Positions 28,015 to 36,968 of a stretch of DNA of 64,000 bases are shown piece after piece. Each line of letters opens with the position of its first letter. The stretch's first letter is position 1. The notes beneath the pieces were generated by a model, which saw nothing but the letters and a program-made list of their open reading frames with translations, ran no database searches and had not been told where the DNA came from. The position numbers and the translations under genes are program-made. Origin of the DNA: Algibacter mikhailovii (GTDB taxonomy: Bacteria; Bacteroidota; Bacteroidia; Flavobacteriales; Flavobacteriaceae); assembly GCF_014651495.1 (NCBI RefSeq), contig NZ_BMWZ01000006.1:319333-383332 (forward strand). The letters run 5' to 3'.

Positions 28015-31000
28015 TTAGAATTCAGCCTTGTGATCAAACTCATAATCGGTTTCTTTGGAAACAGTATCATCACCTCTTAGCATAATGTATTTGCTAGGAA
28101 TTACTCCAAATTGCTTTTTGAAACATTTAGAAAAATAAGAAGCAGTATTAAAACCTGTCATATACATCGTTTCCTTAACTGAAAAATCACCTTTTTCAAG
28201 TAGTTGAACTGCTCTTTTTAAACGAATATTTCTTATGAATTCAGTTGTCGATAACCCAGTAAGTTCCTTAATTTTAAAAAATAAATGACTTCTACTAATG
28301 GTCATTTCTTTCATTAGTGTTGATACACTGAAGTCAGAATTCATCATGTGTTTTTCAACAACGGCAATGGAGTCTTTTAGAAATTTCTCATCAGAAGATG
28401 TTACGGTAACCTCACTAGGTTGTAATGTGATCTCTCTATTAAATTTTTTTCTAAGTTCTTCTCTTTGTCTTAAAATATTCGATAATTTGAGTTCGAGGAT
28501 TTCTAAATCAAAAGGTTTTCTTATATACGCATCAGCACCTGTTTTTAAGCCTTCTATTTCCTTTTCTTGGGATGTTTTTGCGGTTAACATCACCACTGGG
28601 ATGTGGCTTGTTTCTTGTGTGCTTTTAAGTTCATTACAAAATTCAATACCGTTCATTATAGGCATCATCAAATCTGTAATAATAATATTAGGCATAAATT
28701 CTTTAGCTAATTGAAGTCCTTTTTCCCCATTTTCAGCTTCATAGATGTAATAATTTTCTCCAAACCCTTTTTTTATGAAAGCCCTAATGTCTGCGTTGTC
28801 ATCGATTATTAATAGTACAGGTAGTTTCGATCTAGATTTTGTAATATTGTTATCCACAATATCATCCATTAAACTTAATGCGTTAGATTCAGCCACTTCT
28901 TGACTAATGAATTCTTTGGGTTCAATGTTTTCGTGAAAATTAATTCCTGCTTTTTTGTTGTAGGCCTCTTTATTTTTTGGCAACCATACATAGAAGGTCG
29001 TACCGTTTTCAGGATCGCTTTGTACCTTTATTATTCCTTGATGTAACTCAACTAAATTTTTAGTAAAAGAAAGACCAATACCTGCTCCTTTAATATTTGC
29101 ATCATTTGTAATACCAATTTCAGTATAAAAACGTTCAAAAACATGTTGAATTCTATGCGAAGGAATACCTGGCCCTGAGTCCTTTACTTGTATTATAATA
29201 TATTTTGATTGATCTAATTCTAAGTCAATAGTATCTGGTTTTTTGAAATTATTTCCATCAAACAAATTAATAGCTATTGAACCATTATCCGGAGTGAACT
29301 TAAAGGCGTTTGATAAAAGATTATTGACAATTTTTTCTATAGCTTCAGGATCGAACCATGTTAATAGTCTGTTTTTAGAAGCTTTAATCTCAAACGATAT
29401 GTTTTTTTTGCGACTTAAAAATTGAAAAGGAGCGGCAACTTCTTTTAGAAACACAACGATATCACTTTTACTTAGATTTAAGTTCATTTTTCCATGATCC
29501 ATTTTCCGGAAATCTAATAATTGGTTTATTAATCTAAGCAAGTAATTTGTGTTTTTACGCATGACCCCATATTGGTCACTAACTTCTTTAGGGCTAATAG
29601 TTTCTCCTTTTTTAATTAAATAATCTAAAGGTCCTTTAATGAGTGTTAGGGGTGTTCTAAACTCATGTGATATATTGGTGAAAAATTCAAGTTTTAAGCG
29701 TTGTATTTCTTCATGCTTATCTTTTTCTACATGTTCAAGTTCTAATTGATGTTTTCGTGCAGAGCGTATTATTGTGAATCTTCTAAAAGCTAAAAGCAGC
29801 ACTATGGCGAGGGCTAAATAAAATAGATAGGCTAGGTTAGTTCGCCAAAAAGGAGGTGATATTTTTATGTTAATTTCTACTGGTTTTTCATTCCAAATAT
29901 TATCATTATTAGAGGATTTTACCTTTAGTGTATAATAACCTGGTGCTAAATTAGTATAAGTCGCAATACGATTCTCTGATGTGGTATAAATCCAATCATT
30001 ATTAAACCCTTTCAATGTATAGGCATAATTATTTTTTTGAGGCGCCGAATAATGCAAAGCAGCAAACTCAAATGAAAAACTATTTTCATCATATTTTAAA
30101 TCTATTTCATTGATTGTATTAATTGATTTGTCTAATATTACCCTACCATTGAATTGATCACCAATTTTAACTGGTTTATTAAATATTGAGAAGTTTGTCA
30201 AAATTGTAACAGGTATAACTTCATTATTTGTGATTTCATTTGGGAAAAAAGCGTTGAATCCGTTCACACCACCAAAGAGCATTTCTCCATCTTGTTTTTT
30301 AAATGCTGTTAGCTCACTAAATTCATTATTCTGTAAACCATCATTGACATCGTAATTCTGAAAAGACTCAGCTTTTGGGTTAAACCGCGATAAGCCCTTA
30401 TTTGTAGAAAGCCAAAGATTTTCTTGATCATCTTCTAGAATGTCTTTAATTACATTATTTGGTAGTCCATTTTCTTCAGAATACCTTTTGAATTCAATGG
30501 TATTTGTTTCAAGGTTTTCAATAACCTTATTCAATCCACCTCCAAGAGTTCCTACCCAAATAACTCCTGATTTACTTTCAGTAATGGTTAATACATAATT
30601 ATGACTAATAGAAGTTTTATTATTTGGATTCGTTTGAAAAACATTGAATTTAGGCTTTTTCATATGAATCTGGTCTGGTTTTAACCTGCAAAGCCCTCTT
30701 CCTGTAGCAAACCAAATATTACCTTTTGAATCCTGAAAAATATCACGGATAATATTACTAGGAAGACTAAACTTATTATCTGGATAATGGATAAGGGCAT
30801 CCTTCTTGAAATCTGTTTTTTCATTATTTATTAACCACCTATAAACTCCATCCCTATAGGTGCCAACCCAAACATTTTTATCTCGATCCTGAAGAATTGA
30901 AAATACGCTGTTGCGTACTTCCGTAATAGGCTTAATATCTTGATTGGCTTTTGGTTTATTATCAGTTAAATCCAATTCATAGAGACCAGGCGAGCTTTCA

Positions 31001-32319
31001 ACACCAATAAATAATTTACTGGCGTTTTTCAAGTGAATTTCCTCAAGAGCAAAAACATTATTTACTTTATCAAATTTTATAAATTTATTTGTTTTTCTGT
31101 TAGTAACACTTAGCATGTTTAGACCACCGCCTTCTGTGCCAACCCAAAGATTTTTTTGACTGTCCTCAAGAATAGTACGAACTTTATCATGGCTTAAGCT
31201 ATTTGGATCTAAACTTTTATTAATATGACGAAATTGCTTTCTTTGAGGATCAAATTTGTTTACACCACCGCCATTAGTTCCCACCCAAACAATACCAGTT
31301 TTATCTATAAATAATGATTTAACGGCATCCTTACTTAAACTATGGTATGGATTAACGGGATCATATTTGTAAATAGAAACCAATCGAGGTAATTCAGTCG
31401 CAGATGAATTATCAAACTCAATAAGACCGCCTAAAGTTCCTGCCCAGATTTGGTTATTTCTTATTGAGAGGGTGGTGAAGGCACCTTTTCGGATAAGTTG
31501 TGTATTATCAGATTCTTTTTCAGGTGAAAAACGATACAAGGCATTACTGGTGCCAATGATTAAGTTATTAAAACCATCTTGAGCAATACATCTTATGTTA
31601 ACACCAGGGAAATTGATAGAAGTATCTATTGGTTTAAAATATTGATCTCCATTTTTATTAATCGATAATTTGGATAGGCCATAATAATCACCTTTCCATA
31701 ATTGCTTCATCTTATCTTCAAAAAGGACATTAACAGTGCTATTATTTCTTGAAGGGCTAATATTATTTGTAAATATGTTAAAGTGTTCCACTTCCAGAGA
31801 GTCAATAGACTTTTTTAAATCTATCATATCCAGGCCCCTGTTTGAACCAATCCACAATCTCCTCTTACTGTCTTTATAAAGTAGGGTTATATAGTTACTT
31901 TGTAAGCTGTATTTATTGGATTTATTTTTTTTAAATGTTTTGAAAGTTTCTGTTTTCTTGTCAAAATAGTTTAACCCACCGCCAGTGGTGCCTATCCATA
32001 AATTTCCGTTTTCATCTCCAATAATTTTCCAGATTAAATTGCTACTAATGCTATTTTTGTCATCAGCATTAGGTTTAAAAACAGTAAAGTTATATCCGTC
32101 ATACCTGTTCAAACCATCATGAGTTCCAAACCACATGAATCCGTCATCATCCTGATATATAGCATTTACGTCACTTTGAGATAATCCATTTGCTGTAGTT
32201 AAACGTTCAAATTTTTGTGAATTTTGACCATAACTTGGTGATATTCCAAATAAAAATAGGGCAAGTGTAAAATAAGTAATTCTAAAAACTAGGATTGCTT
32301 TTATTGAATGCTTCTTCAT
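28015..32319 (-). CDS. Hybrid two-component system regulator (HTCS) of the PUL
   Basis: A one-protein sensor-regulator of 1434 residues. A signal/anchor N-terminus is followed by about 730 residues of Reg_prop propeller repeats (repeated D..GN.WIGT..GG..), a Y_Y_Y domain (about 740-815), a transmembrane helix near 830, a HisKA domain with phospho-acceptor His885 in NISHEFRTP, a HATPase domain with DSGPGIP and GAGIGLS, a receiver domain with phospho-acceptor Asp1216 in IIITDLMMP, and a C-terminal AraC-type helix-turn-helix (about 1320-1420). HTCS proteins bind an oligosaccharide in the periplasm and activate the adjacent PUL. Here it lies between two GH16 genes on the same strand and probably controls this locus. 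Confidence 0.97.
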   Translation of the reverse strand: MKKHSIKAILVFRITYFTLALFLFGISPSYGQNSQKFERLTTANGLSQSDVNAIYQDDDGFMWFGTHDGLNRYDGYNFTVFKPNADDKNSISSNLIWKIIGDENGNLWIGTTGGGLNYFDKKTETFKTFKKNKSNKYSLQSNYITLLYKDSKRRLWIGSNRGLDMIDLKKSIDSLEVEHFNIFTNNISPSRNNSTVNVLFEDKMKQLWKGDYYGLSKLSINKNGDQYFKPIDTSINFPGVNIRCIAQDGFNNLIIGTSNALYRFSPEKESDNTQLIRKGAFTTLSIRNNQIWAGTLGGLIEFDNSSATELPRLVSIYKYDPVNPYHSLSKDAVKSLFIDKTGIVWVGTNGGGVNKFDPQRKQFRHINKSLDPNSLSHDKVRTILEDSQKNLWVGTEGGGLNMLSVTNRKTNKFIKFDKVNNVFALEEIHLKNASKLFIGVESSPGLYELDLTDNKPKANQDIKPITEVRNSVFSILQDRDKNVWVGTYRDGVYRWLINNEKTDFKKDALIHYPDNKFSLPSNIIRDIFQDSKGNIWFATGRGLCRLKPDQIHMKKPKFNVFQTNPNNKTSISHNYVLTITESKSGVIWVGTLGGGLNKVIENLETNTIEFKRYSEENGLPNNVIKDILEDDQENLWLSTNKGLSRFNPKAESFQNYDVNDGLQNNEFSELTAFKKQDGEMLFGGVNGFNAFFPNEITNNEVIPVTILTNFSIFNKPVKIGDQFNGRVILDKSINTINEIDLKYDENSFSFEFAALHYSAPQKNNYAYTLKGFNNDWIYTTSENRIATYTNLAPGYYTLKVKSSNNDNIWNEKPVEINIKISPPFWRTNLAYLFYLALAIVLLLAFRRFTIIRSARKHQLELEHVEKDKHEEIQRLKLEFFTNISHEFRTPLTLIKGPLDYLIKKGETISPKEVSDQYGVMRKNTNYLLRLINQLLDFRKMDHGKMNLNLSKSDIVVFLKEVAAPFQFLSRKKNISFEIKASKNRLLTWFDPEAIEKIVNNLLSNAFKFTPDNGSIAINLFDGNNFKKPDTIDLELDQSKYIIIQVKDSGPGIPSHRIQHVFERFYTEIGITNDANIKGAGIGLSFTKNLVELHQGIIKVQSDPENGTTFYVWLPKNKEAYNKKAGINFHENIEPKEFISQEVAESNALSLMDDIVDNNITKSRSKLPVLLIIDDNADIRAFIKKGFGENYYIYEAENGEKGLQLAKEFMPNIIITDLMMPIMNGIEFCNELKSTQETSHIPVVMLTAKTSQEKEIEGLKTGADAYIRKPFDLEILELKLSNILRQREELRKKFNREITLQPSEVTVTSSDEKFLKDSIAVVEKHMMNSDFSVSTLMKEMTISRSHLFFKIKELTGLSTTEFIRNIRLKRAVQLLEKGDFSVKETMYMTGFNTASYFSKCFKKQFGVIPSKYIMLRGDDTVSKETDYEFDHKAEF

Positions 32320-32491
32320 ATAAACAAATATATTAAATTGATTAGATAAAAATTCTTCAATAAATAGCTATCTATTGCCATAGTGCAGCTATTTATTCTA
32401 GAATGGTAATCATGACATATTAGTTTTAAAGTTTTATATTTTTGGATTGGGTCAACGCTAAAACGATTTAAAATAAACACCAATTATATTT

Positions 32492-33667
32492 CTATAAATC
32501 TTCTAATTTCCATGTTCTTACCCAATCATAGTAGGTAGTTCTATCTTCAACTGATCCGGTCATTCCACCATCAGCCGGAACCGGGTTCCAGTTATAGGTT
32601 TCAACCACCAATCTTATATACATGTCTAAATTGAAATGTGCTGGCGGAGTAACAGTGTATGCTTTAGTGCCGTCAAGGTAGAACTCAATTTCGGTGGAGC
32701 TTTTCCACCAGGCAGCGTATATATGATAATCTTCAGATGCTTTTGTGTCTAAGAGCATATCATTACCAGCAGATCCAGTTGGGGTTTCTACACACGACGT
32801 ATTTCTACTATGTGTATTAGAGTTCATTTTTCGGTCTTTATCTTTTGTCCAGCTATCCGTACCGGTAATTTGGCCAACACATTCTTGAATATCAAGTTCA
32901 GTTGTTCTCTTGTCACAATTTGAGCCTTCATTCTTTACATTTATTAACCAGAATGTTGAAGACATAAACGTTTTATTAGCCTTCATCCTGCATTCAAAGT
33001 ATTGACCTACTTTTGCAGATGCATTGGAGGTAATATTAGAGCCTGCATGCGTGAATGTCATACCGTTAACAACCTCGGGAGTATGCAATATGTCTGCTGT
33101 AAGTCTTAAAGCACCATCAGCTTGAGAAACGGTGTTTTTTTTGAATAATCCTGGAGCTCTTCCTATCCATTGTGTAGGATTTGTATTTTTCCATTTGACT
33201 TCATCAAAGATATTTGAGTTGAACTCATCTGATAAGTTCTCAACCTTAGCCCACTTTTTTTCTGCTGGGGTAGGATTAACACTAACAAAGTAGGGCATGT
33301 TAGTAGATGGGGCTTTCTTTGTAACAATAACGTCAAAGCTACATTCAGCTGAATTACCAGCTGCGTCAGTAACAAGAAATATGTTTGTTGTTGTTCCAAT
33401 AGGGAATTTTTCTCCTGAAGCTATTCCAGCCGTTTGTGTTGTGATACTCCCTTCATTATTATCAGTACCAATTGGAGTTGCGTATGTTATTATAGCTTCA
33501 TTGGTAAAGGTATCTACACTTGATTCTATATTTGAAATACATTGTATTGTTGGTGGTGTTATATCAATAGATTCTTTGATGTCATTAGGTTCGTCATGAC
33601 TACTACAATGAATGAATAAAGTACATATTGATAAGATCACCAAGAAATTAGCTTTGTTTTCTAACAT
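32492..33667 (-). CDS. GH16 endo-galactanase with N-terminal HYR domain, lipoprotein
   Basis: A 391-residue lipoprotein (FIHC, Cys21). Residues about 36-118 form a HYR/Ig-like domain (DITPPTIQCISN to AAGNSAECSFDV), followed by a GH16 domain. The catalytic signature TELDIQE places Glu257, Asp259 and Glu262 as the catalytic triad, and QWIGRAPGLF is shared with the GH16 at 10979-11869. Surface anchoring plus an Ig-like spacer suggests that it acts on the intact polysaccharide outside the cell. It is encoded upstream of the HTCS on the same strand with a 172-base gap. Exact galactan not determined. Confidence 0.9.
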   Translation of the reverse strand: MLENKANFLVILSICTLFIHCSSHDEPNDIKESIDITPPTIQCISNIESSVDTFTNEAIITYATPIGTDNNEGSITTQTAGIASGEKFPIGTTTNIFLVTDAAGNSAECSFDVIVTKKAPSTNMPYFVSVNPTPAEKKWAKVENLSDEFNSNIFDEVKWKNTNPTQWIGRAPGLFKKNTVSQADGALRLTADILHTPEVVNGMTFTHAGSNITSNASAKVGQYFECRMKANKTFMSSTFWLINVKNEGSNCDKRTTELDIQECVGQITGTDSWTKDKDRKMNSNTHSRNTSCVETPTGSAGNDMLLDTKASEDYHIYAAWWKSSTEIEFYLDGTKAYTVTPPAHFNLDMYIRLVVETYNWNPVPADGGMTGSVEDRTTYYDWVRTWKLEDL

Positions 33668-33718
33668 GTTAAGTTGGCTCTGATTTAGATAACAAAATTG
33701 ATTTTTAAAAGCTAAATG

Positions 33719-33744
33719 TAGTTCTACATATGTATTTAGAACTA
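33719..33744. promoter_or_regulatory. Inverted repeat upstream of the surface GH16 gene
   Basis: TAGTTCTA and TAGAACTA form an 8-bp inverted repeat with a 10-base spacer, about 52 bases before the start of the leftward GH16 gene. ACATATG lies inside the spacer and again at about 33766. A regulator-binding site is plausible but unproven. Confidence 0.35.
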
Positions 33745-34084
33745 TAACAGATGTACTAATAGGTACATATGCATGGCATGGTAAAAAATAACAATGTCAA
33801 GATTAAGAAAGGGGGCTTTGCCAAAAATAATAGTTTTTGGGATTAGCACGCTAAGATTAAAATGAATGCCATTGAAGGTCAAAACGAGGTTATATAATTA
33901 TTAGATGAAGGGGGGTAACCCCACCATGATATGAACCCTTTTGTATGCATGGCTAATCAAGATTAGTACTACAGATTTGAAGTCAGAAGGTAATGAGGTC
34001 GCCATAGAGGGTATAGAAACAAAACACGAGGGTTTAACTATTGCTAATGGCTAAAAAAAAGATAAAACTTCCGCCTATATAGGC
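33745..34084. other. Gene-free stretch with degraded coding traces
   Basis: No intact gene. Short open runs such as TTDLKSEGNEVAIEGIETKH ending in a stop near 34051 look like a decayed protein, but I cannot assign a family. The left part carries the promoter region of the leftward GH16 gene. Confidence 0.4.
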
Positions 34085-34252
34085 TTGTTTCAACGTGATT
34101 ATCTGCCGCCATCGGCATTTTATTTTAGATTAAAATTTAATGGTGATGAAGAAATGGATAGGAGTTTTCAAGAGGTATCTGGATTGAAATTAACCATTAC
34201 AACCGATTCATAGAAAGCAGGCGGTAATAATGTCGTTAAATGTAAGCCTAAA
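34085..34252 (+). pseudogene. Remnant of a phage-like tail-tube protein (gp19 family)
   Basis: One frame reads LPPSAFYFRLKFNGDEEM, then RSFQEVSGLKLTITTDS, a TAG at 34211-34213, and KAGGNNVVKCKPKK. The order P..FYFR..F...FQEVSGL followed by .GG.N matches the first third of T4 gp19-like tail-tube proteins of contractile tails and extracellular injection systems. The start codon and the rest of the gene are missing, so it is a fragment. It lies close to the VgrG and PAAR genes downstream, which belong to the same kind of machinery. Confidence 0.6.
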
Positions 34253-34280
34253 AAAACGGTTTAGTGTGAACTAAACCGTT
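34249..34280 (-). terminator. Strong Rho-independent terminator, leftward
   Basis: ACGGTTTAGT and ACTAAACCGT form a perfect 10-bp stem with a 4-base loop. Read on the reverse strand it is followed by seven T. It lies 25 bases past the 3' end of the tRNA fragment at 34304-34345, as expected for the original tRNA terminator. Confidence 0.8.
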
Positions 34281-34303
34281 AGTTTGGAACTGATTATGAA
34301 CTG

Positions 34304-34345
34304 TAGCGAGAGCGGGGCACGATCCCGCGACCTCCGAGTTATGAA
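34304..34345 (-). other. 3' half of a CAU-anticodon tRNA; candidate attachment site
   Basis: On the reverse strand the sequence starts with a TTCATAA anticodon loop, then the 3' anticodon stem CTCGG, a variable loop, a T arm with stem GCGGG/CCCGC around a 7-base loop, the 3' acceptor strand TCTCGCT and discriminator A. Bases on the 5' side of the loop (TGGAA) cannot pair with CTCGG, and no D arm or 5' acceptor strand is present, so the tRNA is broken exactly in the anticodon loop. That is the usual crossover zone of tyrosine-recombinase elements. The tRNA would be Met or Ile (CAU). Confidence 0.7.
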
Positions 34346-34414
34346 TTCCAATCAGAATAATTTTTTAAATTATAAATGATTGAATATCAATACTTTGTAA
34401 TTTTTTGTTTTGCT

Positions 34415-34450
34415 AATCGTGTTCTAAATCGTGTTCCAAATCGTGTTCAG
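34415..34450. repeat. Three tandem 12-bp repeats beside the tRNA fragment
   Basis: AATCGTGTTCTA, AATCGTGTTCCA and AATCGTGTTCAG follow each other without a gap, about 70 bases inside the presumed island end. They could be arm-type recombinase-binding sites. Between here and 34829 I see only a start-less open stretch ending at about 34817 (VFVLFTDALYADYNKNGAAN), which I cannot assign. Confidence 0.6.
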
Positions 34451-34829
34451 TTTGGGTTCACAATTGTTAGTAATAATAATAGTCTAAATATAAACCTAAA
34501 TTCTGAGTTATTAAGAAGCTTTTCCATTAATTATAAAGCACTCTATTTATAAAAGTGAAACTGATTTTAAGAAGTTAGTGTACGCAGCAAACTATTTAAA
34601 GAATTTTTTTTGTAAAAAATATTTAGTACATTGTTTAACTCTCCTACAATTACATTAATAGCTATTTTAAGGATTTAATTAACCTCGTTTATTTTATGCC
34701 CAAGTTTTAAAATATAGTCATGTTTTTGTGTTATTTACAGATGCTCTATACGCTGATTATAATAAGAATGGTGCTGCAAATTATATTGTGAATTATAAAA
34801 ACAGAGCTACAATTTAGAAATACTTTTTT

Positions 34830-35132
34830 ATGAGTTCTAAGCTTCAAAATTTTGATAATTTGAGTAGCATTAATAAGAAAAATGTAAAAGTGTTTGATAA
34901 ACAAAAACAAATCATGTCAACCAATACGGAAGCTCTTGTATTCTCTTCAAAGCATGAAATCCCTTTTCAAGAATATACAAAAGACAATTTTCAATTAGTA
35001 GATTTTTTCTTTTCAGAGGAATTGTATAAACCCAAAGTCAAACTTTTAAAATATGTCTCTGCGGAACATGTGTCTTCAGAAAAAAATCAAAAGAAACAAT
35101 TCATTTATTATGCACATATTTATGTGCAATAA
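34830..35132 (+). CDS. Hypothetical protein upstream of vgrG
   Basis: A 100-residue open frame that I do not recognise. It is charged and Lys/Gln-rich, has no signal peptide or membrane segment, and ends 29 bases before the VgrG gene on the same strand. That position would suit a small adaptor or structural accessory of the spike complex, but the reading is positional only. It is long enough and oriented well enough to be a real gene, though codon evidence is weak. Confidence 0.5.
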   Translation: MSSKLQNFDNLSSINKKNVKVFDKQKQIMSTNTEALVFSSKHEIPFQEYTKDNFQLVDFFFSEELYKPKVKLLKYVSAEHVSSEKNQKKQFIYYAHIYVQ

Positions 35133-35161
35133 AGTTACTTATTAAGTAAAAGAGAATAATT

Positions 35162-36955
35162 ATGGCAGAAATATTAAAACAAGTAGACGGTATTATTGAT
35201 TTTGATATTCTTATCAATGGAATAAAAATAAAGGATACTGTAGAAGTTCTAGAGATATTCGTTGAAATGGAAGTCAATAGAATAACATCAGCGACTATTG
35301 TTATTCAAGATGGTGGAGCTATAGGAGTTGTTGGCGAAGGGTTTACACATAGTGAAGGAAAAGAATTTATACCTGGTTGTGATATTGAAATTTCTCTTGG
35401 TTATATTGATACTACCAAAAAAGTGTTTAAGGGCATCATTGTTTCTCAAAGACTCAAAGTAAAAGGAAAAGTTTCTCAACTTACTGTTATATGTCAAGAT
35501 AAGGCTATAAATATGACTCAAGGCAGATTTAATGCCTTTTTTCAAAATAAGACAGATTCAGATGCTATTAAAAGTATTGCTTCTAAATATAGCTTGGACT
35601 TTGAAATGGATGCTACTAAACAAGAACATCCGGTATTAATTCAATACAACTGTTCAGACTGGGATTATATTGTGGTTAGGGCCGAAGCAAATGATATGCT
35701 TGTTCATACGTATCAGAATAAGCTTAGTATAGTAAAAAATGATTTTAGTAAGGAGCCGAAATATGAAATTAAATCTTCTCAATATGTTATTGATATAGAC
35801 TTAAACCTGGAAAGTGAGAACATATCGGGAACCTATAATATGTCATCTTGGGATTCTGGCACCCAAGACATTGTTTCAATCTCAGCGAATGTTAATGATA
35901 CCTTAAGCCAAGGTAATTTAAGTGCTAAAAAATTGTCTGAAAACCTAAGTAATTCTTCAGATAGTTTTTCATCGGCATCCATGGATAAAGAAGAAATGAA
36001 GACATGGTTAGAGTCTAAAGCAAATAGGGCTATTCTAGAAAAAATTCAAGGAAAAATTACGGTACCAGGAAATACTAAAATCATTCCTGGTGATATCATT
36101 AAGCTTTCAGAATTTAGCGAACGATTTAATGGGAAGGCTTACATTTCAAAAGTAATTCACGCTTTACAAGATGGAGCGTGGCTAACGGAATTATATGTTG
36201 GCAAATCGGCAAAATTACATGCCGCATTACCAGATGTTGAAGATATGGGAGCGTCTGGGTTGATGCCTGCATTAACAGGTACTCAGATTGCTAAAGTTAA
36301 AAAAATATATGAGGATCCTGATAATAATTATCGGGTTTTAGTGACACTTCCAACCTTTACGGGAACAGGACAAGAAGATGGAATTTGGGCAAGAATCGCA
36401 TTTCCTTATGCTTCAGGTGATGCAGGTTTTTTTTTCTTTCCAGAGGTTGATGATGAAGTCATTCTTACTTTTATGAATAACGATCCCAGATTTCCAGTAA
36501 TAACAGGGGCGATATACAATGGTAAAAATAAACCCAAGGAAACACCAGATGAAAAGAATCAATTTAAATCTATATATTCAAAGTCTGGTATCCATATTAA
36601 ATTTGATGATAAAGATAAAATCTTGACCATTGCGACACCCGGAAATAATACCATTGTACTTGATGATAAAAATAAAAATGTGAGTATTAAAGATATGAAT
36701 GAAAATTCCATTGTTATGGATGATTCAGGAATAACAATGAATACACCAAAAGATATAAATTTAAAAGCAGATGGCAATATAAACCTAACTGCGACTTCTA
36801 ATTTAGCAATGAAAGCCACCGCCGATGCTACCTTAGATGGATTAAGTATTACACATAGTGCTCAAACCTCGTTTACAGCCAAAGGTAATGCCTCAGCAGA
36901 ATTATCTGCTTCTGGCCAGACTACTGTAAAAGGGGCCATGGTAATGATAAACTAA
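35162..36955 (+). CDS. VgrG-like type VI secretion / contractile-tail spike protein
   Basis: A 597-residue spike protein. The N-terminal about 350 residues follow the gp27-like hub fold (for example SDWDYIVVRAEANDMLVHTY). Then comes an OB-fold gp5-like domain (GIWARIAFPYASGDAGFFFF, PEVDDEVILTFMNNDPRFPV, GAIYNGKNKPKE). The C-terminal part, from about 460, is a run of short repeats (INLTATSNLAMKATADATLD) that form the needle-like beta-prism. In Bacteroidota this form is the type VI (subtype iii) VgrG. A PAAR tip protein gene follows 13 bases later. No sheath, tube or baseplate genes are present in the window apart from a tail-tube remnant. A T9 tract lies at 36427-36435. Confidence 0.92.
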   Translation: MAEILKQVDGIIDFDILINGIKIKDTVEVLEIFVEMEVNRITSATIVIQDGGAIGVVGEGFTHSEGKEFIPGCDIEISLGYIDTTKKVFKGIIVSQRLKVKGKVSQLTVICQDKAINMTQGRFNAFFQNKTDSDAIKSIASKYSLDFEMDATKQEHPVLIQYNCSDWDYIVVRAEANDMLVHTYQNKLSIVKNDFSKEPKYEIKSSQYVIDIDLNLESENISGTYNMSSWDSGTQDIVSISANVNDTLSQGNLSAKKLSENLSNSSDSFSSASMDKEEMKTWLESKANRAILEKIQGKITVPGNTKIIPGDIIKLSEFSERFNGKAYISKVIHALQDGAWLTELYVGKSAKLHAALPDVEDMGASGLMPALTGTQIAKVKKIYEDPDNNYRVLVTLPTFTGTGQEDGIWARIAFPYASGDAGFFFFPEVDDEVILTFMNNDPRFPVITGAIYNGKNKPKETPDEKNQFKSIYSKSGIHIKFDDKDKILTIATPGNNTIVLDDKNKNVSIKDMNENSIVMDDSGITMNTPKDINLKADGNINLTATSNLAMKATADATLDGLSITHSAQTSFTAKGNASAELSASGQTTVKGAMVMIN

Positions 36956-36968
36956 AAAGAAAGAACCT

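Noticed and set aside
28298..28714. 138-codon forward frame
   Set aside because: Antisense to the receiver and AraC domains of the HTCS gene, where the motifs are unambiguous.
34085..34252. Idea that an intact extracellular injection system lies here
   Set aside because: Only a stop-containing tail-tube fragment, a VgrG and a PAAR are present; no sheath, baseplate or AAA+ ATPase gene is in the window.
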